A DNA stretch of 64,000 bases from Glandiceps talaboti (Eukaryota; Hemichordata; Enteropneusta; Spengelidae), in contig NC_135550.1 of NCBI RefSeq assembly GCF_964340395.1, positions 1,364,001 to 1,428,000 on the forward strand, read 5' to 3'. Both the position numbers and the translations under genes were made by a program. Numbering within the stretch: position 1 is the stretch's first letter; each line of letters starts with the position of its first letter. The notes below the pieces were generated by a model, which was not told the origin of the DNA, did no database searches, and worked only from the letters and a program-made list of their open reading frames with translations. Below, piece after piece: positions 34,630 through 45,413 of this stretch.

Positions 34630-36321
34630 TTTGTAATCAATGTTTGGGGTGGGGCCTCGTTTCTGGCGCATATTGCATGACTAACTGACATCAGCCATCC
34701 ATCCACCAATACAGTGACGGTTGTTTGTACATTATACAAGAATTGTTTTAAGGTAGTGAGTTATCGTCGGCGTTATTTTTTCAATCAAATGTATTTATTG
34801 TGATGTCATACCGATGGTGTTATTCGTTTAAATATATTTGTGTTGTGACCTAGAAAGGGGTGGAGAGGGGCCGGCTGCGCAACTAGACTGTGTAAAATAA
34901 AATCAGGTGACTCTGCTGAGACTTCCAAATCCAAACGGTAAACCCAAACTCTAGACATTCCACACACCCAAAAACCTACGGAGCTCGAGACCCTTGATCT
35001 ATGTAATGCTTGAGACGGCACTTCGTATGATGAAATAGCTAAGGCCTGAACAAAATAATTGATTATTTGAATAATGAAATAATAACAATTGTAAGCAAAT
35101 TTTGAGAATGCAACGAATTTTTTAGCAAAATTTAAGTAAAATATACCCCTGAACTTGGGCAGGTCTTTCAAAAAATATTTCAACCTAGAAAAGAATGCCC
35201 TTTCTCATACTTAATGAGCACAAAAAACCCTCCCCTTTCCAGCACATTTTGGGTGAATCGACGTAACATAGTCATTACTATACGTTTGTGTTAAACCTCA
35301 GACCACTATGAACACAAGGTTCCCGTGTCCCTGGACTTTCGTGCGATCGACCTTTTAGTTCTACGAGCGGGCTTGGAACACAGCATGGCAATAGACTTGA
35401 CACAGTGTAGCGAAAGATCAAATTAATGAGATCTAATGAGCTTAACGTCGTACATTCTTTCCCCATGCATGCGTCTCAGTCTTTCCCTTTTTAGCGAAAG
35501 CGTAGCTTTAGGTATAGGTTGTATAGAGTATAGAGAGTAGAGTGAATCATAGGTGTCCGTCAAACTTTTATATTTTCATCATCTTCTCCGAAAGTGAGTC
35601 AGAATTCTTCGATATTTGGTGTGCACGTTCCCTGGGGGGGGGGGGGGGGGGGCTATTCAGATTTGTTCATGGCAAGTTGATCTCTGCCATTTTCAATTTT
35701 TTATGATTTTTTTTCATAAAATTACATTTTCATCATCTCCTCACGTACTTCTTGTCAGATTGCTTTGTGTTGATGGTGTATCTGGTGTGTTGATGCGCAG
35801 GGGGTAGCTTACTTAGATTTGTTAATTTCAAGTCAGCACGTCTTCTTTTCTATTTTTCATGATTTTTTTTTTTTAATTTGAAAAAAAATGAATATGTTAA
35901 TGAGCATTATGACCGACGCCATATTGGAAATCAGTCAGCGAGACTTTAGGTAAACTGCAACTTTTCAAAAGACACTATTGACGTCAATTTGCTGTAGTCT
36001 TAATTCTACGCATTGTGCGCCCAAATGACAAATATTTGTTCGAAACAGGGTTGTAAACTTCAAATCCAAATTCTCCACCCCTCCTACAGAATGGTTCATT
36101 CCAGTATACGCACCTCATGATCAAGTGAGAAGTCGTGCATGCCTGAACTGAAGTATATGGGACGATTTTTGATAGTCAGTCGTCAATAAAAACGATAATA
36201 CTCTTTCTAAAATTATCACATTTTGAAAGGGAAAGTACTTTGTGGTTCATTTATGGACTTTTGTTTTTGTACGATCAATATTGGTGGCAAAATTACCGAT
36301 GTGGTAATGCACGACAAGTGA
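34630..36321. other. Interior of the TIR element, no gene recognised
   Basis: Mostly unique-looking AT-rich sequence with a 19-base G run at 35634-35652. The minus-strand frame at 34806-35183 shows no domain. Confidence 0.35.
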
Positions 36322-36837
36322 GTTTCCGTACGACGACAATCCCAAGTACCCGGATGCACGAGGGACTAACCCGGAAGCAAGTCGTTGCCAGCCATACGTT
36401 ACAGTGGTAACATCGTCCGAGAAATCGCTGCGTTCAGAGTGTCATTATTCACAGAATTGTTTTTTTTTTTCGAGTGAAAACTCGTCTTGAATTGTATAAC
36501 TCTAACAAATGAAGACATGTCAAGTTATATTTTGAAAGTTGTATCGCTAGTTTGAGACGATTTCCTCACGTACTATGAGGCTTGGACCTTACTCCAGTTC
36601 ATCGGGAAGTTTAGCCAGTCCGATAATTCTTTCTGGTTTATAGTTTACAACACTTTTGATCACACAGATTTTGTTTTTGTAATGAAAAGAAATTTAAAAA
36701 AAAGATCACTTCAACCATTTCGTTGTGTTTTCTTTATGAAAGGTAATCGAACATGAACGAGTGTTACCACTGTAACGTATGGCTGAGAATGACTCTCTTC
36801 CGGATACTTGGGATTGTCGCCGTACGGAAACTACATG
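36322..36837. repeat. Nested inverted-repeat element
   Basis: The left arm (about 36322-36415, GTTTCCGTACGACGACAATC) returns inverted at about 36755-36837 (GATTGTCGCCGTACGGAAAC). Both arms contain CATACGTTACAGTGGTAAC or its inverse. The core is about 340 bp. It lies inside the 34220-39955 element. Confidence 0.7.
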
Positions 36838-37303
36838 TAAGATGGCGATTAATACATTTCTTCCCTATATATATCTACTACAACTAGTACAAGTTGAATG
36901 TTGTTGACTTGGTAAATTTGTTAGAAAATTGAAATTCAAATTGCCTCAAAATTATTTTAGATCCATAGTTTATTTCATTCATCATTAACATTTTCCAGGG
37001 TTAAAGCTGTAAGACACTGGAATTATTTATAGCCAACCTCAAAATCCTCTTTTTTTTCTTTTTCTTGTGTGCATTTCCCAGTCATTTTTTTTCAGAGATT
37101 TTGTGCAATTTTTCATAACAGTAGATTTTTGTTATAAAATGGTGACTATGGTATAAAAGTACAATACATTACCAACTTCTGTGTAAAATGTGTTTTATAG
37201 TGAGACATCATATGAAACCAGTAACCACTTTATTACATCGCTAAAACAAAACTGCATAGTGAAGAACTGAACCACTTCTACATGTCACCAAAATTAAAAA
37301 AAA

Positions 37304-37344
<41 letters not shown>

Positions 37345-37608
37345 AGCGGAGCTATTCTGACCGATAGGTCGCTTGTTAAAAAACACTGACAGATCTAGCT
37401 AGATACAGAATATTGTTCGCTAAAATTTGAGGAGTGACTTTGATTTAATGATTGGCTGATATCTATATTTGTACATGTCAGTCAAACTAGTTACGCCTAC
37501 ATTGAATGTAAAGTCTATTACAATACGTTCACCCATTGGTTGAAACTAAGTCATTCGCCATCTAATTAGTATTCAGTTTTTATCCTAACTCGCACACACC
37601 TGTGTGTA

Positions 37609-38041
37609 GTGTTAGACTTGATAAGGCTGGGTAGCGAAGATGGCGATGCGAATTCGCATCTCCGGGGAGGTTTTATGCCGGTTATCGAACTTCCGGTTGT
37701 TTCGCAGGAAAGTATCGCGAGAGGGCGCACCATATCTGACAAAGTGAGGGTCATGGCATATGAAGCTTCCAACAAAATGGGCGTAAAAGAACTCCGTGCA
37801 TTCATAAACGAGCGGAAAATTACTACTTCTAAATCTACTAGATATCGCCAGAAATACTGTCAACCTTGGTCTTGAAACACTAGAAAATGATAATTTTCTG
37901 AGAGAACGGAAGAGGAGACGAATAGTGGATGTCAAGCATCAAAAGATAGAACTAATCGACAGCGGAAACATTGAAAGTTGGACGGAGGACCTTCGAAATA
38001 TACCCGATGTAGACATGATAAACATGGTGTCTGTTGCTTGA
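37609..38041 (+). CDS. Two overlapping unrecognised frames inside the TIR element
   Basis: One frame (to 37875) holds RGRTISDKVRVMAYEASNKM, then GVKELRAFINERKITTSKST. A second frame, open from 37808 to the stop at 38039-38041, reads GKLLLLNLLDIARNTVNLGL, then ENDNFLRERKRRRIVDVKHQ and WTEDLRNIPDVDM. Both are charged and protein-like, and the order suggests one protein broken by a frameshift near 37830 or two exons with an unseen junction. I recognise no domain. The opposite-strand frames here look like shadows. Confidence 0.3.
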
Positions 38042-38083
38042 CAAAAGAACGATTAGAAAATTACAAATCTGACAACAGCTTCC

Positions 38084-38250
38084 AATCTGATTAAAATCCG
38101 ATGTTGATGTTGGCTGATCATTCATTGCTATTTTACCTTCGTTATTTTGCCTGAATTGACCTTCTTGGTACATGTGTACATTTTTTAGCCTGCCTGATCG
38201 CCTCCTATTAGCCGACATCTACATCGGATTTTAATCAGATTGAACAGCTA
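38084..38250. mobile_element. Palindromic MITE, copy 1
   Basis: CAATCTGATTAAAATCCGAT on the left is mirrored by ATCGGATTTTAATCAGATTG on the right. The interior matches 38699-38938 (GCTATTTTACCTTCGTTATT, GCCTGAATTGACCTTC), but most of the right arm is deleted. Confidence 0.75.
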
Positions 38251-38698
38251 GCTACAGTCATCGCACTAGTTTCCTGGACAGCAAACTACCGATGTTGCCA
38301 GCTAATTAGTGCGCAATATTGAGAGTTCGATCGACAATTACGAAGCCACATGTTTATATTGTAACTGATGTCGCTGCATCCTTAGGCCTTTCTTGTTTAT
38401 TAGAACAGTGGTGTAGCACCACGGGTGAAGTCATAAAACTTTGTCCGGAAGAAACCATTTCATGTACTGGTTATAAGTTGGCATAAACATATTTGTATTG
38501 ATATACTCAACTTTACTATCACACTTTGGTAAGCTTGCTAATGTTTATTCAGGACCATCAGTGTATAAAAAAAAACCATTGAAGTCGGCAACGAATCATA
38601 AATATTGTTATTGTGATTGATGTACCACACCGCCCACCCCTTCAATGAATCGGCCTTCCATGTAACGTTTACATGGTTCACTCATACCATGTCTTATA

Positions 38699-38938
38699 CC
38701 AATCTGATTAAAATCCGATGTAGATGTCGGCTAATCGTTCATTGCTATTTTACCTTCGTTATTTTGCCTGAATTGACCTTCGTGGTACATGTTTACGTTT
38801 TTATCCTGATCGTAGAGGAGGCGATCAAACATGTACCACGAAGGTCAATTCAGGCAAAATAACGAAAGTAAAATAGCAATGAACGATTAGCCGACATCTA
38901 CATCCGATTCGGATTTTAATCAGATTGGTTTTATGCAA
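38699..38938. mobile_element. Palindromic MITE, copy 2 (near-perfect)
   Basis: Arms of about 105 bp are almost exact reverse complements, from ACCAATCTGATTAAAATCCG to TGACCTTCGTGGTACATGTT and back, with a loop of only about 25 bp. The tight symmetry suggests recent formation. It lies 450 bp from a truncated relative and within the 34220-39955 element. Confidence 0.85.
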
Positions 38939-39084
38939 GCTGCAATAACTGTAGCGTATATTGTGATTTTCAGGGTTCTTTCCTCTGTTTTTGTACCTTT
39001 TTCCGTTCCGATGTTTGACTGGAAGCAATCGCTACAATTTCTCCAACGGTAATGCAAATGGACGAGGTCACACTGAAAACGTGA

Positions 39085-39291
39085 GTGAGATGTCAGTGTA
39101 CTACCCGTTTCAAAATGTTGCTACTTTTGGGTTTTCCTCACGGTCGAATTGCAGAGTCAAACTTACGCGAAATATTAGGAGAACAAGAGGTTAATTTGCT
39201 ATTTCGTTATTTGATGGGCGATAATGCAATATTATACCGTAAAGTTACGGGGAACGACAGAAAATCTTTAGTCAGTGGTTACGATGCCTAG
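39085..39291 (+). CDS. Unrecognised short frame in the TIR element
   Basis: 68 codons including MLLLLGFPHGRIAESNLREI, then GEQEVNLLFRYLMGDNAILY. It is protein-like, with alternating hydrophobic and charged residues, but has no domain I recognise. It may be an exon of a decayed transposon gene. A minus-strand frame at 39605-39796 (NRVSLSSAVWEALFIATLQG) starts at the right TIR and is an alternative candidate. Confidence 0.2.
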   Translation: MRCQCTTRFKMLLLLGFPHGRIAESNLREILGEQEVNLLFRYLMGDNAILYRKVTGNDRKSLVSGYDA

Positions 39292-39955
39292 ACTCTAAGC
39301 TTTGCAACGATGCTCTACAATTCTGGCCCTCACTTCCGGTTCTAAAACAGCGCCCCTAGTGGCGAAACAATCATATCTTTTATCTTTTCGGGGCTTCTTC
39401 GATAACCGGCATACGGCGTAATGACACCAGTGTGTCGGCTGGTAAAATTGTCGACACGACATCCACTGCTGGTTATACATAACGGTTTTAATCAGACAGG
39501 TCGTGTGGCAGGGGGACGCTATTTCACAAGCATATAACTTTTAAAACTTATGAAAAATATTATAATCCAGTATTCTGACATAGTTTATTATACCCTATGT
39601 GTGACTACCTCGTACTCAAAGTGGGGCTGTCGATTTGTTGTGCCATGTCATGCCCGATGATCGACGGGATATTAACAAAGATGTCCGGTTTGCTTCCCTG
39701 TAATGTAGCGATAAAAAGTGCCTCCCAAACAGCTGAAGAAAGTGAAACACGGTTCATGTTTTGATTTTCGATGAGTCTCCAAAAACGAATGTTCAAAAAT
39801 CGATATCAACATCCGAATACCAACTTCGAAATTACATGTATTTCTAAATGTCGATTGCTTAAAAACGTATTCATGGTTTGAAATTACGTCAAAAAACGAA
39901 TCATATCATCTCTGGATAGATTAGGATTTCACTTGGACGTCGTTAGTCACGCACC

Positions 39956-40090
39956 TGGTACGTTTTACTTTATACCAAATGGGTCAGGATAGTAAGTCTT
40001 GATTTATACCAAATGGGTCAGGATGGTATGTTTTACTGTATACCAAATGGGCCAGGATGGGAAGACTGTATACCTAATGGGCCAGGATAT
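39956..40090 (+). repeat. 34-bp minisatellite (right part)
   Basis: Four units continue the array of 33567-34219 across the TIR insertion, e.g. ATACCAAATGGGTCAGGATG. Confidence 0.85.
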
Positions 40091-40119
40091 ATATTTTTCT
40101 TGCAAGTAGATATAATTGA

Positions 40120-40380
40120 CTTTTCAGAGTAAAGAACCTCCATGGCTTCAAGGGGGAGACCACCTTGGACCCCCCCCCCCACACACACACTGAGGTGTAC
40201 ACATCCCAGTCTCAAGATCTTCCCCCTACCTCTTACTGTCAAGATCCTATCAAACTATATTTCAAAAATATTTCAACCTTATGTAGTTGCTTTTTACATG
40301 TTGGTGCTGTCTTGTAAAGCTTGGAAATTATTTTCTGAAAATGTCTGAATAGTCTCAAAGTTGACTTTTCAGAGTTAGAA
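40120..40380 (+). repeat. Dispersed repeat (inverted relatives at 46672-47000)
   Basis: Contains CTCTTACTGTCAAGATC, a GTTGCTTTTTACATGTTGGT block and TGTCTTGTAAAGCTTGGAAA. The inverse of each occurs in order at 46672-46860, and partly again at 46865-47000. It has a C run next to a CACA tract at 40170-40190. Confidence 0.65.
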
Positions 40381-40541
40381 ACCATATAAATTTGTCACAG
40401 TGCAATTATTGATTGTTAAAATACTATAGCCACCTTACCACACACAGACACACACAATACATTGGTCTGTAATTCCTGTTTCATTTAATTGCATATAAAG
40501 ACAGTGTTTCTCCATTTTGTTGCCATGTCGTCCCCTTTTTT

Positions 40542-43500
40542 ATGTCAAACCTTAAGCTATTTTCGTTGAATGTTAGAGGCATTAGAGATGAAAAGAAAAG
40601 GAAAATTATAATGAGATATCTCAGAAAACAGAAATCTGATATATATTTCTTACAAGAAACTTATAGTGATGTGAATGTTGGCAAGAAAATTGAAGTTGAA
40701 TGGGGTAGGGATATAATATTATCACACGGTACTACACACAGTTGTGGAGTGGCTATTCTGTTTGGCTCAAGGTCATCTTTTGAAGTAGGCAGAGTCCTTA
40801 AAGACGAAAATGGCAGATATACCATTCTTGAAATCACAGTAAAAGGTTTCTCTTTAGTATTAGTTAATATTTACGCTCCAAATAATGACAAAAACAAAGC
40901 GGAATTTTTCTCTACCCTTAGTTCAGTAATCTCGTCACATTTTCCACATAGTATTATTAGCGTCGGGGGAGATTTCAATTTACCTTTAGACCCAATTCAA
41001 GACAGAAGGGGTAGTCTAAATGAAAATAACACCCGATCACGTAGAGAGCTTCAGCGAATTATGAACTCTTTAAAACTTCATGATGTTTTTAGGAACCTCC
41101 ACCCTGACACATATCGATATACATGGAAAAGGCGTAACTCCTTCTCAAGATTAGACTATTTTTTGGTTTCAACATGTATATTAAAAGAAACGGTAAAGTG
41201 TGATATTGTTGGTGCCATTAAAACTGATCACAGTGCCATCACTCTTACGTTCAAGATCCCAAATTCAATCCGTAGAGGGCCGGGGTTTTGGAAATTTAAT
41301 ACAAGCCTACTCGAAGACAACGATTACACGGAAATGATGAATAACTTTATTGATGTAATTTTACTAGAAATTCAAGAAATGTCACTTAACCCCCAAACTG
41401 GCTTTGAATATTTGAAATTTAAAATAAGAGAAAAAACAGTCTCATATGCCAAAGCAAAACAGAAACGCCTAAGAGATAACGAACAAGATTTATTGCAACG
41501 TTTGAACAAGTTAGAAGAACAAATAGACGAAAGATTAGATGAGGGTATACTTCGAAATTATGAGAAAGTCAAACAAGATTTAGAGCAAATTATGGACAAG
41601 AAAGTCAAAGCCTCATTTGTCAGATCGAGAGCGAGATGGTATCAACTGGGTGAAAAGAGTAATAAATATTTCTTGAATTTAGAAAAGCGTAATTATAACA
41701 ACAAAGTGATTAACAAAATTAAAGTTGACGAATTAAATATTACCAATCATCAGGATATCTTAAAAGAATTGAATACGTTTTACTCTAACCTTTATAAATC
41801 CACTAAACCAAATGTGAATACAGAAAAGAGTACACTTTTTTTTAACCCAGAGAATATCCCCAAATTACCACAAGAAAAAGCCAAAATGTGTGAAGGGCTG
41901 ATTCAAAAAGAGGAAATTTTAACAGCCTTGAAAAGCTTCCCCCCAAATAAAACCCCTGGCAGCGACGGAATTCCCTCTGAGTTGTACCTCTTCTTCTGGA
42001 ATAAGCTGGGAGATCCGTTACTGAATAGTATAAATTATGCTTACACAAATGGGAAAATGTCAAACACACAGCGACAAGCCATAATTTCTCTAATACCAAA
42101 ACCGGGCAAAGATGATACTAATATCCAAAACTGGAGACCAATATCTTTGTTGAACACTGATTATAAAGTAGCTAGTAAATGCATTGCACTTAGAATGTCT
42201 AAGGTCCTCGACTTGATTATTCATGACGATCAGACCGCTTTTTTATCAAAGGAAGGAGTATTTTTTGAGAATATCCGATTAATCTCCGATGTCATAGAAT
42301 ATTGTGAAAACGAAAAAAAAGAAGGGGCCCTCCTGTTTATAGATTTTAAAAAAGCCTTCGACAGTTTGGAATGGGTTTTAATGCAGAAAACGATCGCTCT
42401 ATTTGGATTTGGGAGTTCTCTAAAGCAATGGGTTAATACCTTTTATAACGAAGTAGAGAGTTGCGTCACAAACAATGGCTTTTCAAGTGGGTGGTTTAAT
42501 CTCGAACGAGGCGTTAGGCAAGGGTGTCCCTTATCCACGGCCTTATTTGTAACCTCCATTGAATTGTTGGCTATAAGTATAAGAAAGTCAAGCGACATTA
42601 CAGGCTTCATCTTGCCAACAAATTATGAGAAAAAAATATCTGGTTTTGCAGATGACACTACTCTATTATTAGGGAACATGTCTTCAATCAAAAACAGTAT
42701 TAGTCAAATTAACACATTTGCACAATGTTCCGGCCTTCAAATAAATTTAGATAAAACAGAACTGTTATTTCTTGGACGCTCCAAACGTATCTGGAAATAC
42801 TCTGGAGATTTTCCACCCCCTCTTCAAGAAACTAAAATTCCAATTAAATTCCTAGGAATCTTTGTCGGAAAAAATAAAGTTGAATGTGAAAAGCTAAACT
42901 TTTGGAAAAATTTGCGTAATCTTAAAGATAAGCTAGATATATGGAAATCAAGGAATTTGACCATTAGAGGACGAGTTATCCTAGCAAAGACTTTTGGCAT
43001 CACTAAGTTTATTCATATTATGAAATCCGTCTCAATTCCAGAACATGTCATTAAAGAAGTTAGGGCAACCCTTTTTAATTTCCTTTGGAATAAGGGGAAA
43101 CACCACATCCGTAATAATACTCTAATCGGAGACCTTAGCATGGGAGGTCAAAAAATGATAGATGCAAATTTGATGAATAAAGCCTTGAAGTTATCACATT
43201 TAAAACAACTAATAAGTAACGAGTTATCATGGACTCCTATCCCTTCCTACTATTTTAAAAAAGTAGGGGGGCTGGACCTTCTGTTAACTTGTAACTTTGA
43301 TGTAAACAAACTTAGTGTAAGGCCTCCAACTTTCTATTGCAACATGTTACAATATTTTAATGAATACCGTTTTAACCCAGTTACTCCTGAAGAAGTAGCC
43401 ACTGAAATAATTTGGAATAACAGGAATATTTTAAGAAATGGAAAATCGCTCTACAGCGCAAGTTGGCTTGAAAATAGAGTCAAATACGTGAAAGACCTAT

Positions 43501-43889
43501 TTAATGAAAAGGGAAAAGTACTTTCTTGGCAAACATTTAAAGAAAAATATGATGTAGGACAAGATTTCTTACTGTACCACAGTATTATTGCTGCAATACC
43601 CTTGAAATGGAAATCTTTATTAAAAACAGGAGAATTTATTAAGACAGCTGAGGCAAACACTCCCAAACATGTGAAACAAATGCTCCAAGGAAATAATACA
43701 ACAAGAAAATATTATAATCATTTTAGAGATAGAGTTGCTGAACCACCTACCTCACACGCTAAATTTGCAAACTGTGATTATGCGCAAAACATTGATTTAA
43801 AACCATATTGGAAGTTAATTTACAAAACGACCATGGATCCTTTCAGTTTAAAGTACTCCACAGAATCCTGGCAACAAATGTCTATCTAA
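40542..43889 (+). CDS. LINE C ORF2: endonuclease-reverse transcriptase
   Basis: 1,115 codons. The APE endonuclease spans residues 1-235: LNVRGI, QET at 38-40, GDFN at 143-146, SRLD at 202-205 and TDH at 228-230, all catalytic positions present. A Lys/Glu-rich coiled-coil-like linker follows (about 300-370), then WYQLGEKSNKYFLNLEKRN, which is diagnostic of Tx1/L1-type ORF2. The reverse transcriptase follows: NWRPISLLNTDYK, LFIDFKKAFDSLEW, RGVRQGCPLSTALF and FADD at 702-705, then the thumb and a long C-terminal region. Near 43840 the frame slips, so the last roughly 15 codons are wrong and the zinc-knuckle continues in the next frame. The product would nick target DNA and copy its own RNA. This copy is likely inactive. 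Confidence 0.92.
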   Translation: MSNLKLFSLNVRGIRDEKKRKIIMRYLRKQKSDIYFLQETYSDVNVGKKIEVEWGRDIILSHGTTHSCGVAILFGSRSSFEVGRVLKDENGRYTILEITVKGFSLVLVNIYAPNNDKNKAEFFSTLSSVISSHFPHSIISVGGDFNLPLDPIQDRRGSLNENNTRSRRELQRIMNSLKLHDVFRNLHPDTYRYTWKRRNSFSRLDYFLVSTCILKETVKCDIVGAIKTDHSAITLTFKIPNSIRRGPGFWKFNTSLLEDNDYTEMMNNFIDVILLEIQEMSLNPQTGFEYLKFKIREKTVSYAKAKQKRLRDNEQDLLQRLNKLEEQIDERLDEGILRNYEKVKQDLEQIMDKKVKASFVRSRARWYQLGEKSNKYFLNLEKRNYNNKVINKIKVDELNITNHQDILKELNTFYSNLYKSTKPNVNTEKSTLFFNPENIPKLPQEKAKMCEGLIQKEEILTALKSFPPNKTPGSDGIPSELYLFFWNKLGDPLLNSINYAYTNGKMSNTQRQAIISLIPKPGKDDTNIQNWRPISLLNTDYKVASKCIALRMSKVLDLIIHDDQTAFLSKEGVFFENIRLISDVIEYCENEKKEGALLFIDFKKAFDSLEWVLMQKTIALFGFGSSLKQWVNTFYNEVESCVTNNGFSSGWFNLERGVRQGCPLSTALFVTSIELLAISIRKSSDITGFILPTNYEKKISGFADDTTLLLGNMSSIKNSISQINTFAQCSGLQINLDKTELLFLGRSKRIWKYSGDFPPPLQETKIPIKFLGIFVGKNKVECEKLNFWKNLRNLKDKLDIWKSRNLTIRGRVILAKTFGITKFIHIMKSVSIPEHVIKEVRATLFNFLWNKGKHHIRNNTLIGDLSMGGQKMIDANLMNKALKLSHLKQLISNELSWTPIPSYYFKKVGGLDLLLTCNFDVNKLSVRPPTFYCNMLQYFNEYRFNPVTPEEVATEIIWNNRNILRNGKSLYSASWLENRVKYVKDLFNEKGKVLSWQTFKEKYDVGQDFLLYHSIIAAIPLKWKSLLKTGEFIKTAEANTPKHVKQMLQGNNTTRKYYNHFRDRVAEPPTSHAKFANCDYAQNIDLKPYWKLIYKTTMDPFSLKYSTESWQQMSI

Positions 43890-44256
43890 AAAATATATCT
43901 ATTAAAACTGATTCCTCATGCAGTTACTGCGGTGCAGAGGAAACGTTGGAGCATTTGTTCTGGGGATGTAAAGTGTTCAAAGCGTTCTGGTCGGAATTCA
44001 AAGTTTTATAAAGGGTAAAAATATTCAACAACAAAATTTATCATGTAAGGACGTCATACTAGGAGTTATTCCAAAAAGGGACAATACAGTATTAAATCAT
44101 CTAGTGCTACTGGCAAAATATCATATTTATGCAATACGATTTTCTAGTATTGAGCCTTCTATTCATATATTCCAGGAAAATATGAAAACGACGATGTTAT
44201 CTGAAAAAATTAATGCTGAAAAAAACAACGATATTACAGCATTTGAATTGAAATGA
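43844..44256 (+). pseudogene. LINE C ORF2 C-terminus in two further frames
   Basis: From about 43844 one frame reads FQFKVLHRILATNVYLKNIS, then CSYCGAEETLEHLFWGC, the CCHC-like knuckle typical of the ORF2 C-terminus, stopping at 44011. A third frame, open across 44000-44256, continues KNIQQQNLSCKDVILGVIPK, then LLAKYHIYAIRFSS, with a stop at 44254. Two late frameshifts are therefore inferred; the rest of the element is intact. Confidence 0.8.
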
Positions 44257-44534
44257 AATCTTTTATTGACAAGCTGAGAATTTAGAAGTTGATTGTCCGC
44301 CAGTTTCTGAAGTAAAATATCACATCTTCATTTCATTTCATTTTGGTACACGTGCATACACTTTTCCACTTTCCTTAGTTATTTGCGATTCAACGTACTG
44401 ATGCCTCGCTTCTTCCTCCCTTTTGTATTGTTATCCGTTGTCACAGTGTAATGTTCTTTTTCTGTTGTGTAAACCTTTGTAAATGCATATAATAATAATA
44501 ATAAAAAAAAATAAAAAAAAATAAAAGACAGTGT

Positions 44535-45055
44535 CAGTATAAGCATCTCTTGAGTCTTGTCTCTAGCAAAGTCACATAAACTGTCAGCTTACTGACCTGA
44601 TCATAATCCCTGTATATAATTAAAATAATGATAATCTTTATTTCAATACCTTAGGTCAACCACCTTTAAGTATTCCATAACTGAGAAAAAAATAGTTTAC
44701 ATTTGGAGGCTTGAATTTAAAGAAAATAGATTGATCACAGAAAACATACATGGTTACTTGTTATATACAATTAGTCATTTTTGTTCGTTTTGTTGGACTG
44801 ACTTTGTTGCTGTCCGTTTTTGCTGTTTCCAATAAAATATATTTTGCTAAATTTCTAATTAGAATAATACTTTGAGTTTGCAAAAGAGACACAAATTTGT
44901 AATAAGGTGTAGTATAAAAGTAAGGAGGTAAATATTTAATTCTGACGTCATTATAAAATGGACGAATTAAACAAATGATATTCATCTCCATATTGTTATT
45001 ATTGCTATTATGATATGAGGCAAACGATTGTTTAAAATGTCACATATTTGAGGAA
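44535..45055. other. No gene recognised
   Basis: AT-rich, with short unsupported frames only. Confidence 0.3.
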
Positions 45056-45413
45056 TTATGATATTCGTTTGTAGGTTTATATATCAAAGTCTAATTATCT
45101 ACACACATGATATTAGACTACACCTCACGAATTCAGTGTATTTCATAATCTCAAGACATCCAGATCAGATACAATTGTATGGGAATATATACTCCTGGGT
45201 AAATCAATCCTCGAGCCGATGATATCAATAGCGCCCCCAAACGGCCAAACTAATATGAATGTTCACCCTTGTTTTTTGTTGGCTGGGGCCGATTGCAAAC
45301 ACTATCTAGACAAATACTCTGATAATTAAACATGGGAAAAATCAACTCAATAAGATTGTATATCAGGCTTTCCTTGTCATTCTACAGTATAAACCTACAA
45401 ACGAATATCATAA
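45056..45413. mobile_element. MITE with 24-bp perfect terminal inverted repeats
   Basis: TTATGATATTCGTTTGTAGG (the first 20 of 24 bases) at 45056 returns as an exact inverse ending at 45413. The interior of about 310 bp is not self-complementary and has no coding frame. Terminal TTA/TAA leaves open a TA- or TTA-type duplication. Confidence 0.75.

Larger units (their letters stand above)
34220..39955. mobile_element. 5.7-kb terminal-inverted-repeat element with 6-bp target duplication
   Basis: The ends read GGTGCGTGACTAACGACGTC on the left and, on the right, the exact inverse before CACGCACC. The TIRs extend about 180-220 bp (34220-34430 and 39740-39955) with few mismatches in the outer 40 bp. 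TGGTAC flanks both ends (34214-34219 and 39956-39961), and removing the element restores a continuous 34-bp minisatellite unit. No recognisable transposase is inside; only small frames occur (34521-34628 plus, 39605-39796 minus, 37609-38041 plus, 39085-39291 plus). A 6-bp duplication is typical of Polinton/Maverick and Dada-type elements, but neither proteins nor termini support either assignment. It is probably a non-autonomous or decayed DNA transposon carrying nested MITEs. Confidence 0.8.
40508..44523 (+). mobile_element. Tx1/L1-like LINE with 11-bp target duplication (LINE C)
   Basis: AAAGACAGTGT occurs at 40497-40507 and again at 44524-44534, directly after an A-rich (AATAAT/AAAAAAAATA) tail. 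The inserted 4,016 bp starts only 34 bp before the ORF2 start codon and lacks ORF1. It contains one long ORF2 and two smaller frameshifted pieces. The clean duplication marks a relatively recent insertion. Confidence 0.9.

Noticed and set aside
37612-37935. Minus-strand 107-codon frame
   Set aside because: Shadow of the plus-strand frames at 37609-38041, which have a more protein-like composition.
34220-39955. Assignment of the TIR element to Polinton or Dada
   Set aside because: Only the 6-bp duplication fits; no diagnostic protein was recognised and the termini do not match what I would expect.
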